A DNA stretch of 64,000 nucleotides from the NCBI GenBank assembly GCA_036937835.1, contig CM072862.1:24261501-24325500 (forward strand), written 5' to 3'. Source of the DNA: Pampus argenteus (lineage: Eukaryota; Chordata; Actinopteri; Scombriformes; Stromateidae). Of this stretch, positions 28,587 to 39,239 are shown piece by piece. Positions within the stretch are counted from its first letter, which is position 1. Every line of letters begins with the position of its first letter. The notes below the pieces were generated by a model. That model ran no database searches, was not told where the DNA came from, and saw only the letters and a list, made by a program, of their open reading frames with translations. Both the position numbers and the translations under genes were made by a program.

Positions 28587-29820
28587 GCTCTAACACACAC
28601 CCTCCTGCTGAGTTACTTTATAAGAAAGTGATTGAACGCTGCAGTGTGATAAGACTGAAGTTTTTAATGAAAGTCTGAGATGAGCAGGCGTGAAAAGAAC
28701 CCCGCTGCTGACCAACTGCTGCACATTTCATACACTCCTCTGAGTGTTTTGTGTGTGAGTGAATGAACCGGAGGGATGAGCATGTGATGACGGGCCCCGT
28801 CCAGGAAGATTTTTAGACATGCTTTTGAAGATTTGGCATAATCTCTGAGCTTGTTTGTCTGGTACTTTGTTGACATACTTGAGAGCACAAACCGGATATT
28901 TTAAGCATTTGAAGAATGTCCCCCTGGTTGAAACTCGCTGTGCATCTTTTTTTTTTTTTCTTCTTTCTTCCCAGCAAGGCTCAACATGTGCTGCTGTGGT
29001 TACCAGTTCACCGCATCAGGGCGGCCTGACCTATGATGGGCAAATTAGTAGGTGGAGATGAGCAGGCGGAGAAGGGGGAACGGGCAGGGACGATGAGCTG
29101 TTTGGCATCTTGAAGCCAAGTCAGCGTAACCCAGAGCCAGCAGAACCACAGGGAATTCAGTGAATGTGCGCTTTGAGCGTTGGAGCAGCTGTACAGCTCG
29201 TTGTAAAAGAGTGAAATACAGAGATAAAAAAAGAGGAGTCCAGAGCTGGGGAATTGGAGCGTACAGTCACTGCAGCGCCACCAATCAATATTTGTTATAT
29301 AGTGAATCAAATGATTGTGTGAAAAGTAAAAAAGGGGGTCACTGCAGGTGATGAAGCCACAGAGCTTTTTACTCAGTTTACTCTCATCAACTTCCCGTAT
29401 AAATACAAACATAAACCCACCGTATACGATCTGCCCAGAGCCAATGTACAGAAACACACACTGATGCAGATTCCTGAAATATATAAAATGTTTGATATGC
29501 AGCTTTGTGTCGTGACAGTGAGGTGTTTGAAGAACCAGGACCATGTGAACTGAATTGTAAAGCGTGAGGAGTATGGAGCTGTTAGCAGTGTGGTCACGCT
29601 TCCTTTTTGAAATGTCCCACACTGCGGGGTCAACCCAATCTGAATGTGATAAACTCGATAGAAGAAGTGACTCAATGTGAGGCGAGGTTACATTAAAATT
29701 AGACAGCTTTGTTTTTGGGTTTTTTGGGGTTTTTTTTGCTGGAAAATGACACTGATCCTAAGATTGCTTTTGTGAGGATGATCTAAGTCATAAAAGACAA
29801 AAAAACAGACGTTAATTTTG

Positions 29821-30120
29821 CAACTTCGTCACTCCTCACAGGTGAACAGTCGCTCCGTTATACGTGATCCGTCAGGCGTGACGCGACGACGGATGAACAC
29901 TGTTGCCCGACGGCGAGGTGGGACGCCAGTTGTGTCCATTCTCGTTGTGCAGCACCCGCGCGTTGGCGTGCGGTGCGGCTGAATGCAGCCGGTTTGGGAC
30001 GGTTCGGGCTGAACAGTCGCTGACACGCTGAGACGCAGCTGCATCTGTAAAGCGACGCTTTTACAGCTCGACACCAAGCAGCGGAAGAGTGGCAAGAAGA
30101 CAGAGGGCCGGATAAAAGGC
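29821..30120. promoter_or_regulatory. CpG-dense block, possible orphan CpG island or promoter
   Basis: By hand count about 31 CpG dinucleotides fall in 300 bp, more than base composition predicts, while the surrounding sequence is CpG-poor. The 12-mer TGAACAGTCGCT occurs twice (about 29,843 and 30,010). Open frames cross it on both strands but match nothing I recognise. It could be an unmethylated promoter (even an lrp4 5' region or an alternative start), an enhancer, or a GC-rich exon of an unrecognised transcript. Confidence 0.35.
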
Positions 30121-32400
30121 TTGACTCAATCCCTCCACACTCCCATCTTACTCTTCGCATTGTCAAACATTTCTGGTCCCCCGCCACCTACCCACCCAAT
30201 TTCCCGCTTATCACTTTTTATAGCGGTACACTCACGCTGGAAGAAAGACGCAGCTCCGACCCTCCAGGTAGTCTCCAGGGAGGTCCACGCCTAATTAACT
30301 GGCAGCCTTTTTTGACATCGTTTAAAGCGTGTGGCCACCCGCTCTCCGGGCCGGGGTTACCATTGTGTGTTTTGGCCCCACTGCTCTCTCTCCTCAACTC
30401 TTCACACTCGTCATTTAACTATTCAAACAACAGCAAAATTGTGAAATGGTGAAATAGAGGTTAAATGCCACCTGGTTAGATCTAAGACCGGCATGACGTG
30501 GCAGCTTCCGGGTTTGGTTTTGGTTGGTTAAAAACAGGATTTTTGGCGGCCGGCTGCTGTAGGTGGGTCAGGTTTAGACGTGGCGTCAGTGGTGGGTTTG
30601 CGGGATCATCTGTGTTTACCTTGAGGGAGCAGGGGGCGGACCACCTGTCTTGTTCCGCACCAGGCCTGTTTAGAGAGTTTGAGGTTGTAGCAGCGGTGGT
30701 CTTTGTTTTCGTTGCTTCTTATTCACAGCGGCTTCTGGCAACAGCAGCTGAAGTGAGTTTATTTTTATTTTTTTTCGTCTGGCCTCAAGATCAAGTTCAA
30801 CACGTCAGTTTTCGGTGAGCATGAACTCTGTCTGCATCTACAAACAAGCAAGGTGTCTTATTTTCACTGTGGAGTAATGGATGAGGGAGACTATCCTTAA
30901 GAGCAACACACAATAACACAGCTGCATCCTTCATCAAAGGTTTAAAAAACAATTGAGCAGAAATATTAAACTCGGTCTCAAATTGGATTTGAACACATTT
31001 TGTTGTTTTGGAGTTATTGTCTTTTTTTTTTTTCATATTTCAGAATAAGAGAGGCTGCCTTTCAGCGTGATCTCACCGGCTCTTTCTTCTCTTAAAATCT
31101 CTGGCAGAGGAAACATTGTCATTGTTTACTTTGATTGTGAATATTTATGAAAAAAGTTCCCCCAAGTTGCAGCTATTTACCTCACTTACAAGTTGAAAAT
31201 TGTCCAATAGTAGATCTAGGTCAATCTCTATTATTTCTATTAAATGTAACCTGCGCTAGGCCTCTACTTCTGACCGTTTTTTTTGTGTGGCTACTTCATG
31301 ATACAGGTCGAAAGCTTTTACTTTTCAAATCAGCTTCAGGAAGTGCGATAACAGCAGCACTTTGTCTCTGTGATGTCCGACTCAGCGCTTCAGTCTTTAG
31401 TTAGATTTAGATTGATTTAGACTGACGGACGTATATTTAGAGCAGGATTTGGAAACTCACCAGTTCTCGTGAGGCTACTTGTACCTGCTCCACTTGAACA
31501 TCCTATAATAGACTGCATGATGTATTCTCGCTAAATTTGCACTTCGCCTACGGCTCTAAGTGATCCACTGTCTTTTCAAAAACAACCCAGCATGTGATCT
31601 GCTATCGTCGTGATGCATCAGAAGCTCGTCATGCTGGCGCTCTTGAAAGCATCGTGCTGCCATGCCTGGCTGCTGCTGCATGTGTGTGCCTGTGTGTCGG
31701 GGATGGAAGTTATAAGCTTTCATTGATACCATTGGTGCCATTATTGGTTCTGGTTATTGGTCTAATTCTTAATAAAAAAAATTATTTTTCCTGATTATTA
31801 ATATTTTTTTTCTGTGTGGGAAGAAACCGTACGCCAGGTTTTATTATCTCAGAGTCTGAACACTGTAGAAATAGTTTAGCATGTGTGCCGCAGCAGGCTG
31901 TGGTGCACTGCACTGTGGTGAGCCGCTGGTGGCCCGTCAGCTAGCCCGTTAGCCCCGGTTGGTAGCACCGAACAGCGGCTCTTCCTGCAGCCCGGCCAGG
32001 TCACCGTACCGGGTCCGCACCAGGTTTTTTCTGGGCGTGTTTTGTTTTGCTGTCTATCTCGGTCCTACCATCGTGACTCCTTCTTGTTGGAAGTTTCCAG
32101 CAACACATGATGTCAATGTTTTGCATTGTGCAACTTTCCAAAATAAAAAAACAAAACAAAACAAACAACAAAACATCATGGCAGGATAAGATTTTATAAG
32201 CTCGGAGGCGAACAAATCTGGTGAATCAATTTGGAACCAGGCCTTGATTCCTGTCACTAGTGTGCGTCTGTGTCTTATTGCTACGGACGCACCGATCCAC
32301 GTTTCTTCACTTCTGATCCGCCAACATCTTGCCATTGCCATATTGTCACAATATTGTCATGTTAGCCAACCCTGAGCTCTGCTATATACACATGCATGGG

Positions 32401-32431
<31 letters not shown>

Positions 32432-32432
32432 A
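32401..32432. repeat. (TG)n microsatellite
   Basis: About 15 units with one CG step; a CA tract of similar length lies at 32,580-32,611. Confidence 0.9.
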
Positions 32433-32774
32433 TGATGGTTTCCTCCTGATGTTTCTTTGGCATTGGTCGGAGTTAGTGGACTCTGCCTTTTAAAGCATGT
32501 TTGACAAATGTGCAGCCTGTGATGTGGCTTCATGTGACACAACTTCTGCTTCAACTCAGACTCTTAATTTACCTAATTGCACACACACACACACACATGC
32601 ACACACACACTAACCTAAATAAAACACACACAAGCATAAAGTTACAAATCCAGCACAGTTGAAAGCACAGCAGTATAAGTTATCGATATCAGGATTCGGT
32701 CTTTTGGGGATTTTCAGGCCTTCGTTGCCAATCAAAAAGGGTGGAAGTCACATTGTCTGGACAGATGTGTGTAA

Positions 32775-32850
32775 GACAACGTGTTAGAAAGACAACGTGT
32801 TAGAAAGACAACGTGTTAGAAAGACAACGTGTTAGAAAGACAACGTGAAA
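32775..32850. repeat. 16-bp minisatellite, about 4.7 copies
   Basis: The unit GACAACGTGTTAGAAA starts at 32,775, 32,791, 32,807 and 32,823, then a partial fifth copy begins at 32,839. The full copies are identical. Each unit carries an ACGTG core. Confidence 0.95.
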
Positions 32851-33394
32851 GACACGGATGACACCGTCTCCGTCTCCCTCCAGAAAGAGGAGAGTTCTGG
32901 AAACGAGAGGAAAGGGGAAAAGAGGGGAGGCAGCTGAAGGGGAAGTATGAAGAGGGGATGGTGGAAAAGAGAAGAATGAGGAGAGAGAGAGGGAGAGAGA
33001 GGGATGTATAAAAAAAAAAAAAAAAAAGAAAGAGGCCATTAATTTAGTGCTGTGGGAGGGATCTGAAGGTTACCGAGCTCTCTCTGCCAGGCCCTCCTGG
33101 GTTGACTGATGCCTTTGTGAGGAGGCCAGGAACCACACACACACACACACACGTTCCAAGAAACTCTGGGTTTGTTGCAGCAGGCTAGTTTTAGCAAAAT
33201 AGACACACACACACACATATACACATACACATACACACAGATGGTCATTAATGAGCTTCAAAGTGAGAGCAAAACAGGGAACCTTTATTTATTTCCTCCC
33301 CTGTATGTGATTTGCTGTGATGCGTCAGAAGATGTGGTGGTTCTGTTTTTCTCTTACCTATAGTGGGAAATCAGAGCAGACTGAATGCATAGAC

Positions 33395-33396
<2 letters not shown>

Positions 33397-33427
<31 letters not shown>
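33397..33427. repeat. (TG)n microsatellite
   Basis: About 15 units. Confidence 0.95.
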
Positions 33428-33432
<5 letters not shown>

Positions 33433-34358
33433 CCTGAAGTATCATATGGAAATATAGTGCTGTTAGATTCAACATGTGCTGCTCTCAGCTCTTATCAAGA
33501 CTTTGCTCTGATCTTTACGTATCTCATCTTTATCGTCTTTACATATATATATAATTTCTCAGTAATAAAAGTGACTATCTGGCTAACTGTCGACTGTACA
33601 TGGGCGTGTAATGTCAGACAAAAAGCCACAAATCGACTTGTTTTGTTTTTAAGGCATCGCGAGCCAACATTGTAAACCACTGTTCTTAATGAGTCAAGAA
33701 CAGAAATGTGAGTAAAAGTATGAAACGTTTCACTGTGTTATTTTGTCCTTTATCATACAACCATATTTTAAATCACATCTGATTGGTTTTCTGTTGCACA
33801 GGTAAATTGTCTAAATTATTAATTATATAGCCCAGAAACCTTCAATAAATCACTAATCATTATACTATCACAAAGGATCACGTCAACGTACACAGATTTA
33901 GGTGAAACTACAGGTTCACACTTACACCATCTCTCTGTTAGACACACAACACACACGTTTTTGGTTTGCTCTCCCTGATTGGCACAAATTGTCCAGCTGA
34001 AACCTTATTAATCACTTACATGCACTGCCGTACGGCCACGGACCAGATGGTTTGTGAAGTCTCATTTCTACACGTCTGTATGATGTGTGAGTTACAGTAC
34101 ACGGCTCGTTGGAGCAGTGACAGAGAAGCTGCAGGAGGAAAAGCCTGCTAATCTATCTAAAGTTTTCAAACAAGCGGCATACATTTCTACTCCCCCTCCC
34201 CCATGTAATTAAAACATAAAAAACAACGATTAGAAACACAGACTTTAAAGCTCTGCCGTGTTGTCTGAATCAGCAGCGTATTGTGTTTTTTAAAACCCTC
34301 GGTTAACCTGAACGTGTCAGATTCGCTCTAACCGTCTCCTTCCTCTGTGTGTGTGCAG

Positions 34359-34505
34359 GAGTTCAGGGCAGCGCTGAGTGTTCATGCGGGAGGAACCACT
34401 TCACGTGTGCGGTCAGCGCGTTCGGGGAATGTACCTGCATCCCGGCCCAGTGGCAGTGTGACGGAGACAACGACTGCGGGGACCACAGCGACGAGGACGG
34501 ATGCA
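34359..34505 (+). CDS. lrp4: lrp4 exon 2: LDLa repeat 1
   Basis: 147 nt, phase 1 in and phase 1 out. The acceptor is TGTGTGCAG and the donor is A|GTAAGT. The exon encodes VQGSAECSCGRNHFTC followed by CTCIPAQWQCDGDNDCGDHS and ends in SDEDGC. It has eight cysteines instead of the usual six; my recollection of mammalian LRP4 repeat 1 has the same extra pair. The acidic D-x-D-x-D-C-x-D-x-SDE calcium cage is intact. The first base of the split codon before VQG must come from an upstream exon, so this is not the first coding exon. The remaining leader-proximal residues and the start codon are not identified. Confidence 0.96.
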
Positions 34506-37500
34506 GTAAGTCTACACACCTATCCTCCCTTCTCTTGTCTTTCTATCTCACTCTATCCTGAGGCTTCTTATATTTAAATATGTCCAGGCAGCTAATAGAA
34601 GATGGTATATATATATATTAAAGACAAGACAACATTTCAGAAACTAAATTGCCCTGTTGAGCTCTGAGTTTGATGCTTGATCCATGTGTGTTGCTCTTAG
34701 TGGTGAGTGATCAGGTTGCTCAGTGAGTTATAAGACAAACCAGGTTGAGTGTAAAGACTAAATCACCTCTGAGTATATTATCACGGTCCCCTTAAGCAAG
34801 GCATGAACCTCCCATCACTTAACCAAGGCTCTGGCTGCACTCTGCAGTTCCCTTGTGCATATCTCTATAACTGCATGACTTCTGAATTCAGCTAGAAAAG
34901 GTACAAGTGCACTCAGGCAGACATTTCCTGCATAAGTAAAGTCTTTACAATACAAAGGAAAAAAATATATATAATTGTGGCCATATGGATCCCATCATCA
35001 CCCAGTGAAACAGTGAATGGGTCACCAGTCCAGGCGGGGTAGTATTTCTGATGCAGAAGCAGAGCGAGGTGCTCTGCATGCTCTACGCCGCGTGCAAAAA
35101 AAAATGCTTGAGTGACTTTTGGCACCAGACGGCGTTTGGCTGGACTCAAGTCTTGGCAGCAGAGCCAGACAGGAGTATTTTCCTGCAGAGCATGTCAACT
35201 TTGTCAAGTGGAGGAGATCTTCACCGCTTCTCTTTTTACACTTTTGTGTATTGATGTGAAATGTCAAATGTGAGGAGCTTGTTTTTTTTTGTTTTTTTTC
35301 CCCCCTGTCTCCTTTTCTTTCTCGCTGCCCTTTTTGTTTGACACCACGTACGCCTCCCTGAGAGGTGTGCGGTTGTGTTTGTGTGAGTGAGTGTTGATGT
35401 TCTTTCTCCATCAGTCTTCCTCCGTCACATTAAGCTAGTTAGGAGTCGGGGGGGGGAATGCTAAGTGTTATTGATTTGCGGCCAGTTGAACGTCCAGCGA
35501 GTCTGATCGCCACGCATCGATTCTGCGGGACGTTACTTATTTAAGGAGACACATGGAAGCAGCTGACGGATATCAGAGCATCTAGCTGGACCTTTCTAAT
35601 CCATTAGTACTGTCTGATCGATCCTTTGCTCCATCATGCTGCAGTCAGCTGCTCGTCCTCTTTGACTCACTCGCATCAATCTTTTAATCACAGAGCTCAT
35701 ATTGTTTGAGTTGCCGGCTGTTGAACAGTACATCTTAAAGCCCTTCAGTGTTTAATGTCATACAGATGCACTGTCCTGCTGTATGAGTAATGTACAACCA
35801 GATAGTCAACTTCATGAAGCTGTATTTCTACCCAGCCTGGCTCTAGTACTATACGAACACTGAAACACTTAATCCTGTAATATTATTACTCAACTGTCTA
35901 AAGATTAATCATCAGCTATTTTAATAGCTAATAAACTAATAAAGTGGGTCATATATCAAGCAAAACCGCCAACATTTCTCTTGTTCCAGACGCTCAAATG
36001 TCCCAACTTATTGTGTGTTTTGAAATGTAATACAGTTTTCTGTGTGTGTGTGTGTGTCTCTCTTTTTCACACAGTCAGACATGCGTGTTTGCATGTGTTT
36101 GCAAAGAGAAAAAAGAAGCACACGTGACTTTTATTACACTGATTGAATTAAGCGAGTCGGATCGTAAAACCAGAGGAGTGAAATTTTATGATTTTTAATG
36201 CCGTTTTCTAAACATGGCGGAGAATTGAATTTATGGAGCTTCAGAGGATGGATAGAGAAAGAGAGAGAGAAAGGCAGATGTGTGTGTGTGTGTGTGTGTG
36301 TGTGTGGCCGTGAGAGTGTAGCATCACAATGAATGCACACACGCATGTAAACAGAGGAATACTTCTTCTCAGCAGAATTGCAGCAGAGTCGTTTGTTGCA
36401 TCCAGACCTTGTTTGAACTTGTACTGATCATCATTTATATCAATTTAACAATTTATGCAGAAAGCTCAATTGTCCAGCTTCACACCAGAGGAATGTGTGT
36501 GTGTGTGTGTGTGTCTGTGTCTGTGTGTGTGTGTGTGTGGTAGACTTTCTATGAAGCATTATGTGTAAACTCCTGATCTAATTACGTTGTGGGAATCATG
36601 TGGAAATTGTCTTTTACAGATGTGACTGTTTGTGTGTGTGTGTGTGTGTGCACGCATGTGTGTGTGTGTTCCCCCAGATAAAATTTCATAGCTGCTCAGA
36701 GGCCAAAGAGGGAGCAGAGAAGAGCATGCATGAATTCCCTTTGTACAAGCGTGTGGGTGTGTATGCCTGTAGTGTGTGTGTGTGTGTGTGTGAGGTTGTG
36801 AACCTGTGTGTAGGAGCTTTATCTTACTCTGAAGGAGTTGCTGGAGGGTCAAGGTGAGGAGGAAATGGACTTTACAGCCACCGGTTCTCCTCCTCACCTC
36901 ACATGTAACATCTGTCTGTTTATAGTGGACCACACTGGGTGGAGGTCTGTGCTGGGTGATCATAAATCTGCCCATTAAAACAAAAAAAAAACATTAAAAG
37001 TTAAAGGAGTTAAAGGAAGACGTGTTTGCCAATTTAACTCTTGAACTACGATTCCTATTGTTTTTCTGATTTCTGGATGTATTTTGTTTCTTCTCTTCTA
37101 GGCAGATATTGATTATTTTTAATTTCAGGACAATATACAAGTGAATTAGTCAACTGTTGTTGTGTAATCCGTCACAGTGACTTCATTGTTTTGGGATTGT
37201 TTGTTAATTCTTAGCAGCCGTTTAAACCAAAAACAGCCCCGCGTTTAAAACACCAGCCTGTCACTTTGCACGCTGCAGGCAGAAACCTAAATATTCAGCC
37301 TTGCATGTACGTACACCTTCACATTCACTTGAATGAGAACGTGTGTAGAAGCGAGTTTGCAGTTACAAAACTACATTTACAGGTTTTTCAAGCAAACCGT
37401 TCTGAATAGTAAAAATATAATCGAGGAAGTTCAGTTTGATTCAGTTTGTCTGGTCTCATGCCAAAACAGTGCAGTTGGTTCATAATAAAATGAGATAAGT

Positions 37501-39019
37501 GATAAGGGCTTTTTATTTTACAACTCTGAAAATTTATCACGGCGGAAATGAGTTTATCAATCGTGAGATAATTGTCCACAGTCCATCTTCTGACCTTAAA
37601 ACATCAGGAGGAAGAGATGCACAGTGTGGGGGGGGAAAAACGAAGCGCATGTAACAGAAGAAAAAGCATTATCGCTATGGGTAACACGGGTATCTACGGC
37701 TGTGTTACCGTCACCGTGTGTTACCATTGTTACACCTCAGAGAACTTTACAGGGTTGCACAATCTCAAGGATGGGACGCTAATTAGCCCTGATGTAATTT
37801 ATGAAGGCATAACTCAAACGTTTCATCACCATACAGCTGTCTGAGCTCAGCGGGCGTACCGGGCGCCCCGGGGTGGCACGCGGTCAGAATAACACACTTT
37901 GGTTTGCGTTTGATGGCACGCCAGATGTACAGGCTGCTAAGGGACTCTGACATGAAGCTCGGACGTATACGTTTATGCTCTTGGCAGCCAGCTCCACATC
38001 CGTAAAACCCTCATAAGAGGAAGGAAGGTTACACGCTGCCTTTACACATCTGGTTTCTATGGAGATGACAGCGTTTGAGTGCTCGCTCTTTGTGTGTGAA
38101 GGCTGCATAATCTGAGGAGGCAAAACCGAAGTGGAAAGTGAATGAAAAGAGAGAAGGACAGAGAAAGTGATGAAAAGACCGATGTCTGCTTCATGTTGTG
38201 TCCCTTAAGCTGTCACAGCTCTCTTTATAATCCACTCAAACACTTTATTTTTAATGTTATATGAGGCAGCTCATGTCCAGTTGGTTCGTACATCAGAAGA
38301 GTATTTTTGCTTTGAATGTCGGCTCTATTAACTCTGCAGATACCCTGATAGTCTAATTGATTAATGTTTCTGTCTTCTATCTCATATCTAGTTTCTCAGT
38401 TTTCCTGATCTCTCCTCCCGGTTCAAGGCAATAAAATGTATTAACACGCACTGATATAGGATGTTTATAACAAGCGTAACCACGGCGGATAAGACGGGAT
38501 AACCTTGGAGGACTTTCATACATTCGTCTCCTCTCACCTCCTCCTCCTCCTCCTCCTCCTCCTCCTCCTGCCTCACTGTTTCAGGCTTCCCACAATTAGA
38601 TGAACATGATCGACTGTGATGTTAGATGATTAGACATGATTAGACAGTATGTTTAACTCAGATCAGGGAGCGACAAACCCGTTTCAGATCCAGTTTTTAA
38701 GCACTTTCAGCGTAATCATATGGGATTTTACGTGATGCTGTACAGCATTGCAAGCTTTTAGATCACTAACAGCAGCTAGTGAACATTTTCTGCAGTTAGC
38801 TACATGCTAAAAGTGGACTGTTGCTGTGAGATGTGTGCGACTCAGATGATGGTGTGTGCACATGTTAGACTATTTGACAGTAAATAAATACACACACACA
38901 CACACACACACATGCTCGGACACATTGTTGGATTCCTGCTGAGTTGAAAGGCGCTGAGGTTGTGAAAGAGTAAATGCTTTCGGCCACAGAGAGAGGAAGT
39001 GGAGGTGCAGAGGAGATGG

Positions 39020-39065
<46 letters not shown>

Positions 39066-39200
39066 CCTTGGTGGGGCGGATTTGAGATGAAATGGAAAAA
39101 GGAAAATCTGTGTTGTGCGTGATTGAAAGCGCTGCATGAGGTTTGGCTTCCTCACACAAGTCTGTGAGGTTTGAGGAATGAGTGTGTACCATGAAGTCAA

Positions 39201-39239
<39 letters not shown>

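Larger units (their letters stand above)
1..29820. other. Non-coding DNA upstream of exon 2 (intron 1 or intergenic), left part
   Basis: I found no coding exon on either strand. Open frames are short, lack recognisable domains, and many translate microsatellites. Contents are simple repeats, poly-T/A runs, degraded dispersed repeats (16.59, 21.41, 23.93 and 26.52 kb) and a 3'-UTR-like stretch near 14.87-15.42 kb. Two stretches look comparatively free of simple repeats and moderately GC-rich (about 2.83-3.23 and 12.1-12.6 kb) and could be conserved non-coding elements. Whether this lies inside lrp4 depends on where the leader exon is, which I cannot place. Confidence 0.6.
30121..34358. other. 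Non-coding DNA immediately 5' of lrp4 exon 2
   Basis: No supported exon. It includes the flank of the CpG-dense block, TG/CA tracts at 32.40 and 32.58 kb, a 16-bp minisatellite at 32.78 kb, a GA-rich and poly-A stretch around 32.9-33.03 kb, CA tracts at 33.13 and 33.20 kb and a TG tract at 33.40 kb. At least the part next to exon 2 must be intron, because exon 2 begins with a split codon and an acceptor site. Confidence 0.6.

Noticed and set aside
30498..30818. 106-codon + frame near the CpG block
   Set aside because: Starts at GTG rather than ATG and has low-complexity G/F/V composition; no homology recognised.
33039..33261. Direct-repeat array resembling CRISPR or coding repeats
   Set aside because: The pattern is CA/TA microsatellite; no spaced repeats with unique spacers exist anywhere in the window.
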